Assembly (NCBI GenBank): GCA_047624165.1
Contig: JBLHPD010000099.1
Coordinates: forward strand, 1-17,171
Direction: 5' to 3'
Length of the DNA stretch: 17,171 nucleotides
Source of the DNA: Clostridium_AD sp047624165
Lineage (GTDB): Bacteria > Bacillota > Clostridia > Clostridiales > Clostridiaceae
Below, one piece after another: positions 7,287-13,983 of the stretch. The notes beneath the pieces were generated by a model, which worked only from the letters and a program-made list of their open reading frames with translations, had not been told where the DNA came from and searched no databases. The position numbers and the translations under genes were made by a program. The stretch's first letter is position 1, and each line of letters opens with the position of its first letter.

Positions 7287-7939
7287 AAAACATACTTTAT
7301 TGTTTAATGGGGATTTTATACTCTGGTGATGAGAAATGCGTAATTTGTAATGAATATAGCGAAGAAAGCGAAGCACTATGCACTAAATGCAGGAAAGAAA
7401 TGAAGCACTCCGATGAAAGTTTTTATATAGGCCATGATGAAGAAAAATATCTTACTAGGTCAGTGTTTTATTATTCTAATATAGTAAAAGAGTTAATTAT
7501 TAGGCTAAAATATAAAAGTGATTTTATATGTGGAGAAATTTTAGCTAAATACATGTTAGAACTTGTAAAAAAAAATAAATTACAGTTTGACTTAATAGCT
7601 TATGTACCTATGACCAAAAAAGCCCTAAAAAATAGAGGGTATAACCAAAGTGAGTTTTTAGCGAATTACTTATCGCGGTTTTTAAATATACCCGTAATCT
7701 GTAATTTAATAAAAATCGAGGATACTAAAGATCAAATAGGTTTAAGTGGTGAAGAACGATGGGATAATATGGATAAGTGTTTTGATGTTAAAGAAAATAA
7801 GTTTATAAAAAATAAAAAAATTTTACTTGTTGATGATGTTATAACCACTGGGGCTACGGCATTTTATTGTGCACATAAGCTAAAAGAAAGTGGAGAAAAT
7901 TATGTTTACGTATTGACTATAGCCAAAAGTAATGTATAA
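7259..7939 (+). CDS. comFC: ComFC-like phosphoribosyltransferase-fold protein (ComF family)
   Basis: ComF-family protein, known to be needed for DNA uptake in naturally competent bacteria and present in many that are not. It is cytoplasmic and has a type I phosphoribosyltransferase fold. Visible features are a zinc-binding CVIC...CTKC module (Cys27, 30, 41, 44 counting from the GTG), a central VPMTKKALKNRGYNQSE segment (about 116-132) typical of the family, and the PRPP-loop motif ILLVDDVITTGAT (188-200). The start is uncertain. The GTG at 7259 overlaps the preceding gene by 28 bp but has no good ribosome binding site. The strong GGAGAGAGG (7261-7269) lies after it and would suit a start further in, yet the next ATG (7307) is 37 nt away and only ATT or ATA codons fall at ideal distance. 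Translational coupling to the upstream gene is likely. The 3' end contains the promoter of the raiA RNA. Confidence 0.9.
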   Translation: MGERIIKYIKNILYCLMGILYSGDEKCVICNEYSEESEALCTKCRKEMKHSDESFYIGHDEEKYLTRSVFYYSNIVKELIIRLKYKSDFICGEILAKYMLELVKKNKLQFDLIAYVPMTKKALKNRGYNQSEFLANYLSRFLNIPVICNLIKIEDTKDQIGLSGEERWDNMDKCFDVKENKFIKNKKILLVDDVITTGATAFYCAHKLKESGENYVYVLTIAKSNV

Positions 7940-7940
7940 T
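7913..7940 (+). promoter_or_regulatory. Promoter of the raiA RNA, inside the 3' end of comFC
   Basis: TTGACT (7913-7918) and a perfect TATAAT (7935-7940) are 16 bp apart. The -10 element contains the comFC stop codon (TAA, 7937-7939). Transcription would begin near 7946-7947, right at the 5' end of the structured RNA. Confidence 0.8.
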
Positions 7941-7945
7941 ACTTA

Positions 7946-8160
7946 GTGTAGTAAGTTAGGTTTGTGGTTGAAAGTCGATGCCAGTCGCAGGCGAAACGAT
8001 CCACGTAAGTTAAACAAAGTTTAGTGAGCATGGTGCGGCTTAGAGGTTAGTCCTGCCGCCTTAGCGGGCGAGAGTGTAAGTAGTGAGAAGGTAATTCTGG
8101 GTAGCAAAAGCTCCAGCAGGCGAGTGTGGGGTCAAAGACCAGGTCAACTAACTTAGTATA
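7946..8160 (+). ncRNA. raiA-motif structured noncoding RNA
   Basis: A non-coding segment of about 215 nt is conspicuously richer in G and C than its surroundings and dense with short helices. A closing stem TAAGTTAG (7952-7959) / CTAACTTA (8148-8155) brackets the whole element. Inside are TGTGG/CCACG (7963-7967 with 8001-8005), GCC/GGC around 7980-7992, GCGGC/GCCGC (8035-8039 with 8055-8059), a hairpin CTGG..AGC AAAA GCTCCAG (8097-8116) and GGTC AAA GACC (8130-8140). It has its own promoter and terminator and lies immediately upstream of hpf (also called raiA), which is the defining context of the raiA motif known from clostridia and actinobacteria by comparative genomics. Reported disruption phenotypes in a Clostridium involve sporulation and cell aggregation; the molecular function remains unsettled. 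Because of the independent terminator it is more likely a trans-acting RNA than a leader of hpf. The name rests on context and architecture, not on a covariance search. Confidence 0.82.
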
Positions 8161-8161
8161 T

Positions 8162-8200
8162 AAAAACTCCTAATATTATATTAGGAGTTTTTATTTTTTT
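8162..8200 (+). terminator. Intrinsic terminator of the raiA RNA
   Basis: The stem AAAAACTCCTAATA/TATTAGGAGTTTTT has a small loop at 8176-8178 and a T-rich tail (8188-8200). It begins six bases after the closing helix of the RNA. Confidence 0.92.
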
Positions 8201-8332
8201 ATCTCATAAATGTATAATAAAAGAAGATTACAAATAATTAACAATATGTGCAAGTAAATAGGGTAATAATAAGGAATATTAAGTAAACACACATTAAATT
8301 GTATTAATATTATGTGAATTCTGATTTTATGG

Positions 8333-8361
8333 TTGCTATTTAGTGCTAAAAGTAATAATAT
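8333..8361 (+). promoter_or_regulatory. Candidate promoter of hpf
   Basis: TTGCTA (8333-8338) and TAATAT (8356-8361) are 17 bp apart in the AT-rich gap after the raiA RNA terminator. Each box matches consensus at four of six positions, so this is a tentative call. I saw no clear sigma-B or sigma-H pattern. The rest of 8201-8428 shows nothing else recognisable. Confidence 0.38.
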
Positions 8362-8428
8362 AGAAATACAACTATATATTATGCGTATCAATAAAGCAGT
8401 ATGTAGATATTAGAGAGGGGCTGGGAGT

Positions 8429-8962
8429 ATGAAAGTCAAAGTAATAGGAAAAAATATTGAGATAACGGAAGCCTTGAAAAATATTATAGAAAAGAAAATA
8501 TCTAGATTAGATAAGTATTTTAGTCCAGATGTACAAGGTCAGGCAACTTTGGGAGTCCAAAAAAATAGACATACTATTGAAGTTACAATTCCTTTTAATG
8601 GAGTTATTTTAAGAGCAGAAGAGCAAAATGATGATATGTATGTGTCTATAGATAGTGTTGCCGATAAATTAGAAAGACAAATTAGAAAACATAAAACAAA
8701 ATTAGAAAAAAGAAATCATGGAAATTCTCTTAAATTCCAAGGAATACCACAATATGATAATAGTGAAGAAGAAAATAAAGATCCTAAGATAGTAAAGACA
8801 AAGAAATTTTCATTTAAACCGATGTCAGCAGATGAAGCAGTTCTTCAAATGGAGTTAGTTGGTCATAGTTTTTTTGTATATACGAGTGCTGATACTTCAG
8901 AGGTAAACGTAGTATATAAAAGAAAAGATGGGAATTACGGTTTGATAGAATCACAGTTTTAA
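8429..8962 (+). CDS. hpf: Long-form ribosome hibernation promoting factor
   Basis: Binds the decoding region of the 30S subunit and, in its long form, pairs ribosomes into inactive 100S dimers in stationary phase or stress. The 177-residue protein has both expected parts. The N-terminal S30AE/RaiA domain (about 1-95) starts KVKVIGKNIEITEALKNII and contains RLDKYF and the basic KLERQIRKHKTKLEKR helix. After a charged linker, the C-terminal dimerisation domain (about 118-177) has the typical KPMSADEAVLQMELVGHSFF...VVYKRKDGNYGLIE. The ATG start follows GAGAGGGG at about 10 nt. Its place after the raiA RNA and before secA-prfB is the conserved Firmicutes order, apart from the intervening reverse-strand gene. 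It is closed by a bidirectional terminator. Confidence 0.97.
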   Translation: MKVKVIGKNIEITEALKNIIEKKISRLDKYFSPDVQGQATLGVQKNRHTIEVTIPFNGVILRAEEQNDDMYVSIDSVADKLERQIRKHKTKLEKRNHGNSLKFQGIPQYDNSEEENKDPKIVKTKKFSFKPMSADEAVLQMELVGHSFFVYTSADTSEVNVVYKRKDGNYGLIESQF

Positions 8963-8975
8963 AATATATTAATTT

Positions 8976-9011
8976 AAAGGATTAAAGTAAATGTATTTAC
9001 TTTAATCCTTT
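8976..9011. terminator. Bidirectional terminator between hpf and the NagD-like gene
   Basis: A perfect 16 bp stem AAAGGATTAAAGTAAA / TTTACTTTAATCCTTT (8976-8991 with 8996-9011) has loop TGTA. Both arms carry A/T runs. The stop codon of the reverse-strand gene (9002-9004) lies inside the right arm, so that transcript ends within its own last codons. Confidence 0.75.
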
Positions 9012-9781
9012 CTTAATTTTAAAAAATATGATAGTTTTTCGAAATCACTTATTACGAGATCAGCATCATTCGGAGACTTAAGATAATCATCTAAGGTGGT
9101 CCTGTTATTTAGAGTTAGAATAAGGGTGCAACCCATCCTTTGATATTGCATATAATCATCGCGAAGAATATCTGTAAAGAGTATGGTGTGTTTAGGGGAA
9201 ATATTAAGTTGCTTGAATAAGAGAGCAGAATTATATATGGGAGATCGGTCAGGCATAATTAATCTGTCTCTATGAGTAGTTGCTATTTCTCGTAAATTAC
9301 ATGCTTTAAAGCAATTATTACAGTTTAAGGACCTATTATAAACACATAAATTAGAAGAAATAACTATTGGGATTTTATAGTTTCTTATGAAATCTAAATT
9401 TTCAGTGGTTATATTTGTAGTTGATATCAAGATCAAACTTGGATTTATATGTTTGATCGGTATATTTAAAGAAAAAAAGTCATTAAAATCTAAGGAATTA
9501 GTAATGGGGTAAATTGAAAAGTTTTTGTAGAGGTCTTTACAATACTTTAGCAAAAGGTAAGTAGGGGTAATTATATTGTTAAAATTTGCAGTTATACCAT
9601 GATAAGATAACAACTCAAAAATTGTTTTTCTACTTATAGAACAATTATGAGAAAAGAAATAGCAAATGTTTGGGGAGTAATTATTTATAAATGTTTTTAA
9701 GCTTTTATCAATGGTTTTTTTTATAAAAACTATTTCTTCAAGGTAAAAGATAAAGAAAGGTGAATCGGTAAACAAGAACAT
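9002..9781 (-). CDS. Degenerate HAD-superfamily (NagD-like) protein
   Basis: The 259-residue product resembles the NagD/class IIA branch of HAD phosphatases in layout but not in its catalytic residues. CYFFSHNCSISRKTIFELLSYHG (about 40-62) matches the family's TNNSSRSR-helix motif, followed by IITPTYLLLKY. The C-terminal third, with SPIYNSALLFKQLNISPKHTILFTDILRDDY (about 180-210), a small-residue turn, TLNNRTTLDDYL and DLVISDFEKL, matches the motif IV and C-terminal stretch. The nucleophile motif DxDGT is not present at the N-terminus, which reads FLFTDSPFF. The family's conserved GKP lysine region reads MPDRSP. A Cys cluster (about 146, 154, 157, 161) fills the place of the usual cap loop and could bind a metal. 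The ATG at 9779-9781 is chosen over the adjacent GTG because AGGGAG lies just upstream; spacing is short either way. It is reverse-oriented between hpf and secA. It is probably catalytically dead or altered; the function is unknown. Confidence 0.62.
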   Translation of the reverse strand: MFLFTDSPFFIFYLEEIVFIKKTIDKSLKTFINNYSPNICYFFSHNCSISRKTIFELLSYHGITANFNNIITPTYLLLKYCKDLYKNFSIYPITNSLDFNDFFSLNIPIKHINPSLILISTTNITTENLDFIRNYKIPIVISSNLCVYNRSLNCNNCFKACNLREIATTHRDRLIMPDRSPIYNSALLFKQLNISPKHTILFTDILRDDYMQYQRMGCTLILTLNNRTTLDDYLKSPNDADLVISDFEKLSYFLKLRKD

Positions 9782-9891
9782 CACTCCCTATTTTATATTT
9801 TAATATTATTATACATAAAACTTGTATTCTACACAATATGACAAGGGATAATTGTTCATAATTAAGTAACAAAGTTTATAAATCATATAAG

Positions 9892-9920
9892 TTGAATAGC
9901 AACAAATTAAGTGGTATAAT
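9892..9920 (+). promoter_or_regulatory. Sigma-A promoter of secA
   Basis: TTGAAT (9892-9897) and a perfect extended -10 TGGTATAAT (TATAAT at 9915-9920) are spaced by 17 bp. The predicted start near 9926-9928 coincides with the first unit of the tandem repeat and gives a leader of about 120 nt. Confidence 0.8.
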
Positions 9921-9925
9921 TAAAA

Positions 9926-10028
9926 TTGTGTATTTTAGAAGTTATTAAATTGTGTATTTAGGAATTATTAAATTGTGTATTTAGGAGTTATTAAATTATA
10001 TATTATTTTATATTTAGAATTATTAAAA
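9926..10028 (+). repeat. Tandem 23-24 bp repeats in the secA leader
   Basis: Three adjacent units occupy 9926-9949 (24 bp), 9950-9972 (23 bp) and 9973-9995 (23 bp), each of the form TTGTGTATTTAGGARTTATT plus AAA. Units 2 and 3 differ at one base; unit 1 has an extra T and one or two changes. A decayed fourth unit (9996-10028) keeps TATTTAGAATTATTAAA. All lie between the promoter and the start of secA. Confidence 0.9.
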
Positions 10029-10049
10029 TGAATTGTGAGGATGAATTGT

Positions 10050-12551
10050 ATGAAACTTTTTGAAAAGTTATTTGGTAGTTATAGTGATAGAGAAATAAAA
10101 AAAATAATTTCGACAGTAGATCAGATAGAGGAATTAGATAAAAAAATGACTAGCTTAAGTGATGAAGAACTTAAAGCAAAAACAGAAGAATTTAAAACTA
10201 GGTTAAATAAGGGAGAGACTTTGGATGATATATTACCTGAAGCCTTTGCAGTTGTTAGAGAAGCTTCGTGGAGAGTTCTTGACATGAAGCATTTTAGAGT
10301 GCAATTAATTGGTGGTATAATACTGCACCAAGGAAGAATAACTGAAATGAAAACTGGTGAAGGAAAGACACTAGTGGCTACACTTCCATCATATTTGAAC
10401 TCATTAACAGAAAAGGGAGTTCACATAATTACAGTTAATGACTATCTTGCAAAAAGAGATAGAGATGAGATGGGAAGAATACATGAGTTCTTAGGTGTTT
10501 CAGTAGGGGTAATTATTCATGATATAGACCAGAATCAAAGAAAAGAGGCCTATAATTCAGACATAACATACGGAACAAATAATGAATTTGGTTTCGATTA
10601 TTTAAGGGACAATATGGTTGTCAGTAAAGAAGAAAAAGTTCAAAGAGAGTTAAACTTTGTAATCGTGGATGAGGTTGACTCTATATTAATAGATGAGGCA
10701 AGAACACCACTTATAATATCTGGAGAAGGAGATAAATCTACAGATTTTTATAAAGTAGCAGATTATTTTGTAAAAGGGCTAGTTAAAGAAGAAGATTACA
10801 CTATAGATGAAAAAGCTAGTGCTGTTATAATGTCTGATGCTGGTATAGATAAAGCAGAAAAATATTTCCACGTAGATAATTATGCTGATGCAGCAAATAT
10901 GGCCGTGCAGCACCATGTAGTTCAAGCTTTAAAAGCAAATTGCATAATGAAAAAAGATAAAGATTACATGGATAAAGATGGAGAAGTTATTATTGTAGAT
11001 GAGTTCACTGGAAGACTTATGGAAGGCAGAAGATATAGTGATGGGCTACACCAAGCTATTGAAGCAAAAGAGGGAGTAAAAATTGAAAAAGAGTCAAAAA
11101 CTCTAGCAACTATTACATTCCAAAATTATTTTAGAATGTATAATAAGTTAGCGGGGATGACTGGTACAGCACTTACAGAAGATGAGGAATTTAGAGAAAT
11201 ATATGGACTAGATGTAATAGTAATACCGACTAATATGCCACTCGCAAGACTTGATAATGCAGATTTAGTTTATAAAACTGTTAAGGGGAAATATAAAGCT
11301 ATAATAGATGAAATAGTTGAAACCTATAAGACTAAGCAACCGATTCTTGTAGGTACTGTTAGCATAGAAAAATCGGAATTATTATCTGAGATGCTTAAAA
11401 GAAGAGGAGTTCCCCATCAAGTACTTAATGCTAAATACCATGAAAGAGAAGCAGATATAGTATCTCATGCAGGATCACTTGGTATGGTTACTATAGCAAC
11501 TAATATGGCGGGTCGTGGTACAGATATCAAGCTTGAAGAAGGTGTTGTTGAAACTGGAGGACTTAAGATAATTGGAACTGAAAGACATGAGTCTAGGCGT
11601 ATTGATAATCAGCTTAGAGGCCGTGCTGGTCGTCAGGGTGATGCGGGAAGCACAAGATTTTATATATCACTAGAAGATGACTTAATGAGAATATTTGGTT
11701 CTGAAAGGCTTCAAGGTGTTGTAGAAAAATTGGGGTTAACTGATGAGGATGCGATTGAAAGTAAGATGGTAAGTGGAGCTATAGAAAGTGCTCAAAAGAA
11801 AGTTGAAGGAAATAACTTTGATATAAGAAAAAATGTTGTTCAATATGATGATGTAATGAACCAACAGAGAGAAATAATTTATAGACAAAGAACGGATGTT
11901 CTTCAAGGAGAAAATATAAAGGTCCAAATTGAAGAAATGATAAAAGATGTTGTTTTCACCGCGGTTGCGTCTCATATTAGTGATGATGAAGAAAAATTTG
12001 ATGAAGAATTAGTAAAACTTATAAATTATCTTGAAGAAATATATATTCCAAAGGGTTCTGTTTCAGTAGAAGAATTAGAAAAAATAGCTACTGACGAAAT
12101 TAAAGATGCTCTTTTAGATTTAGCTCAAAAGATGTATGCGGAGAAGGAAGAACAATTTGGTGAGGAACAAATGAGAGAAGTTGAAAAAGTTATTCTTCTA
12201 AGGGTTGTAGATAGTAAATGGATGGATCATATTGATGATATGGAACATTTAAAACAGGGTATTGGACTTAGAGCTTATAAACAACAGGATCCATCACAAG
12301 CGTACCAAATGGAAGGTAGCGATATGTTTGCTGAAATGATTGATAACATAAAGACAGAAGCTATTAAATACTTATTTCATGTGCAAATAGAAAAAGCACC
12401 TGAAAGAGAAATGGTTGCCAAGATTACATCAACAAATCATGATGATTCCATTAAAAAAGAGCCAAATAAAAAAGAATCTAAACCAGGAAGAAATGATGAA
12501 TGTTCTTGTGGTTCAGGTAAAAAATATAAAAACTGCTGCGGCAGAGGATAA
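10050..12551 (+). CDS. secA: Preprotein translocase ATPase SecA
   Basis: Motor of the general secretion pathway; it drives preproteins through SecYEG at the membrane using ATP. The 833-residue product is full length for Firmicutes. Visible features are the Walker A motif MKTGEGKT (100-107), VIVDEVDSILIDEARTPLIISG (Walker B, Asp207-Glu208), the preprotein cross-linking domain, GMTGTALTEDEEF, NMAGRGTDIKL and QLRGRAGRQGDAGSTRFYIS of the second nucleotide-binding domain, KWMDHIDDMEHLKQGIGLRAY of the helical scaffold, and a C-terminal zinc motif CSCGSGKKYKNCCG (Cys818, 820, 829, 830) that contacts SecB or ribosomes in relatives. The ATG at 10050 is preferred over GTG 10035 and ATG 10041 because TGAGG lies 9 nt upstream and the product then starts MKLFEKLF. 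prfB follows 93 bp after its stop, with a terminator-like hairpin in between. Confidence 0.98.
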   Translation: MKLFEKLFGSYSDREIKKIISTVDQIEELDKKMTSLSDEELKAKTEEFKTRLNKGETLDDILPEAFAVVREASWRVLDMKHFRVQLIGGIILHQGRITEMKTGEGKTLVATLPSYLNSLTEKGVHIITVNDYLAKRDRDEMGRIHEFLGVSVGVIIHDIDQNQRKEAYNSDITYGTNNEFGFDYLRDNMVVSKEEKVQRELNFVIVDEVDSILIDEARTPLIISGEGDKSTDFYKVADYFVKGLVKEEDYTIDEKASAVIMSDAGIDKAEKYFHVDNYADAANMAVQHHVVQALKANCIMKKDKDYMDKDGEVIIVDEFTGRLMEGRRYSDGLHQAIEAKEGVKIEKESKTLATITFQNYFRMYNKLAGMTGTALTEDEEFREIYGLDVIVIPTNMPLARLDNADLVYKTVKGKYKAIIDEIVETYKTKQPILVGTVSIEKSELLSEMLKRRGVPHQVLNAKYHEREADIVSHAGSLGMVTIATNMAGRGTDIKLEEGVVETGGLKIIGTERHESRRIDNQLRGRAGRQGDAGSTRFYISLEDDLMRIFGSERLQGVVEKLGLTDEDAIESKMVSGAIESAQKKVEGNNFDIRKNVVQYDDVMNQQREIIYRQRTDVLQGENIKVQIEEMIKDVVFTAVASHISDDEEKFDEELVKLINYLEEIYIPKGSVSVEELEKIATDEIKDALLDLAQKMYAEKEEQFGEEQMREVEKVILLRVVDSKWMDHIDDMEHLKQGIGLRAYKQQDPSQAYQMEGSDMFAEMIDNIKTEAIKYLFHVQIEKAPEREMVAKITSTNHDDSIKKEPNKKESKPGRNDECSCGSGKKYKNCCGRG

Positions 12552-12581
12552 TATAGTTTATAATTCTGAGTTGTAAACTAT

Positions 12582-12619
12582 AAAAGAGGCACGTAATTAA
12601 TTCTTGCGTGCCTCTTTTT
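12582..12619 (+). terminator. Terminator-like hairpin between secA and prfB
   Basis: The stem AAAAGAGGCACG (12582-12593) / CGTGCCTCTTTT (12607-12618) runs into T's. A weaker hairpin TATAGTTTA/TAAACTATA (12552-12560 with 12574-12582) precedes it. No good promoter lies between it and prfB, so it may attenuate rather than fully end the secA transcript. Confidence 0.82.
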
Positions 12620-12644
12620 AAATATAATGAAAGAGGTGTAGCAA

Positions 12645-13752
12645 TTGATAATACAAATTGAAGAAATAATAAGTGAAATAAATGTATTAAAAAGTAACGT
12701 AGAAGAAATCAAGGTTTCTCTTTGACGTAACATCTATGGAAAAACAATTAAAAGAGTTAGAGTTTAAAATGCAGGAGACTAATTTTTGGGATGATATATT
12801 AGTTGCACAAGAAGTGACGACGCAAGCTAAGGGAATTAAAGATAGAATTGATAGATTTAATTTAGTAGTTAGTAAGATAGAAGATTTAGAAGTACTTGTT
12901 GAACTAAGTGAAGAGGAAGAAGATGATTCCTCTATAGCAGAAATAAAATGTGAACTAAAAGATTTAGCATATGACACTGATAGGTTTAGGATAGAAATTT
13001 TACTAGCTGGAAAATATGATAAAAATAATGCAATCTTAACTCTTCACACTGGGGCAGGTGGAAATGACGCTCAGGATTGGACAGAAATGCTTTATAGAAT
13101 GTACTCAAGATGGTGTGAAAAAAAGGGGTATAAGATTGAAGTTTTAGATTATCAGCCATCCGATGAGGCAGGTATTAAAGCAGTTACATTAAAAATAACT
13201 GGTGAGTTTGCCTATGGATACTTAAAGGCTGAAAAGGGAGTACATCGATTAGTAAGAATATCACCATATAATGCAAATGGTAAGAGACAAACTTCTTTTG
13301 CTTCATGTGAAGTGCTTCCAGAACTTACTGAAAGCCAAGATATTGATATAAGGCCAGATGACCTCAGAATAGACACGTATAGGTCAGGTGGGGCAGGAGG
13401 TCAACATGTAAATAAAACTGACTCAGCAGTAAGAATTACTCATATACCTACAGGCATTGTAGTTCAGTGTCAAAATGAGCGAAGTCAGCATAGCAATAAA
13501 CAAACTGCAATGAAGATGCTTATGGCAAAACTTTTAGATTTAAAGGAAAGAGCTAAAAAGGATAGAATCGAAGACTTGACTGGGGATTTAAAAGATAATG
13601 GCTGGGGAAGTCAAATTAGATCATATGTATTTCATCCATATAATTTGGTTAAAGACCATAGGACTAATACGGAAATGGGCAATGTAGATGCAGTTATGGA
13701 TGGGGATATTGATATTTTCATTGAGGAGTACCTTAGGCAGATTAATAAATAG
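12645..13752 (+). CDS. prfB: Peptide chain release factor 2 (programmed +1 frameshift)
   Basis: Class I release factor that reads UGA and UAA and triggers peptide release on the ribosome. The gene is in two frames. A TTG start at 12645 (AAGAGGTG 7 nt upstream) opens 26 codons (MIIQIEEIISE...EIKVSL) ending CTT TGA at 12720-12725. A +1 slip on CTT continues at GAC (12724) to the stop at 13750-13752, for 368 residues. This autoregulatory frameshift is the established RF2 mechanism: scarce RF2 leaves the UGA unread and favours the slip. The peptidyl-release motif GGQ is at 251-253. The stop-recognition tripeptide reads Ser-Pro-Tyr (206-208) where the canonical form is Ser-Pro-Phe. The N-terminal coiled-coil domain is rich in Glu/Lys. 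It follows secA as in other Firmicutes. The ATG at 12736 lies downstream of the slip and would give a truncated protein. Confidence 0.96.
12711..12726 (+). promoter_or_regulatory. RF2 programmed frameshift site
   Basis: The slippery codon and stop CTT TGA C (12720-12726) match the universal prfB element. The internal Shine-Dalgarno-like sequence here is AAGG(T) at 12711-12715, four to five bases before CTT. In Escherichia coli the stronger AGGGGG lies three bases before CTT. Confidence 0.93.
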
Positions 13753-13798
13753 CGTTAAAGACATTTAAAAATTTTTTTTAGGATAATAGTACGATTTT

Positions 13799-13860
13799 AT
13801 TAAAAAAGGGATGTCTCAAAATAGAAATTAATTTCTATTTTGAGACATCCCTTTTTTAAT
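13799..13860. repeat. Perfect 62 bp palindrome, acting as terminator after prfB
   Basis: Positions 13799-13829 are the exact reverse complement of 13830-13860, with no loop in the sequence itself. The arms read ATTAAAAAAGGGATGTCTCA..., so any transcript from either side meets a long GC-containing stem ending in six T. It certainly can terminate prfB and oppose reverse transcription. The GGGATGTCTCAAAA end also resembles terminal inverted repeats of some Firmicutes insertion sequences (for example IS1182-like ends), so a minimal mobile-element remnant is an alternative or additional reading. No transposase is present. Confidence 0.9.
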
Positions 13861-13878
13861 TGATAAATGATGAATACT

Positions 13879-13906
13879 TTGAAATAAAAATTATTTATTG
13901 TAATAT
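13879..13906 (+). promoter_or_regulatory. Candidate promoter of the AGCS symporter gene
   Basis: TTGAAA (13879-13884) and TAATAT (13901-13906) are spaced by 16 bp, in the AT-rich gap after the palindrome. The leader would be about 70 nt with no recognisable riboswitch. Several other A/T-rich boxes nearby make this tentative. Confidence 0.42.
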
Positions 13907-13983
13907 TTAAAAAATTGTGATAATATTCATATAGTACAAAAGTATTTTTAAGTAAAGAATTATCAAAAATTAGGGGGAGATTT

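Noticed and set aside
8191..8391. Reverse-strand 66-codon frame between the raiA RNA and hpf
   Set aside because: Its sequence is low-complexity Ile/Leu/Tyr from AT-rich DNA, no ribosome binding site, and it overlaps the RNA terminator.
9926..9995. The repeats ahead of secA as a CRISPR array
   Set aside because: The units abut with no spacers and are only 23-24 bp of AT-rich sequence.
12623..12628. TATAAT before prfB as a promoter
   Set aside because: No acceptable -35 at 16-18 bp, and the predicted start would fall within the ribosome binding site.
12645..12735. prfB as a frameshifted pseudogene or as starting at ATG 12736
   Set aside because: The in-frame TGA is the conserved programmed frameshift site, and the upstream codons complete the RF2 N-terminal domain.
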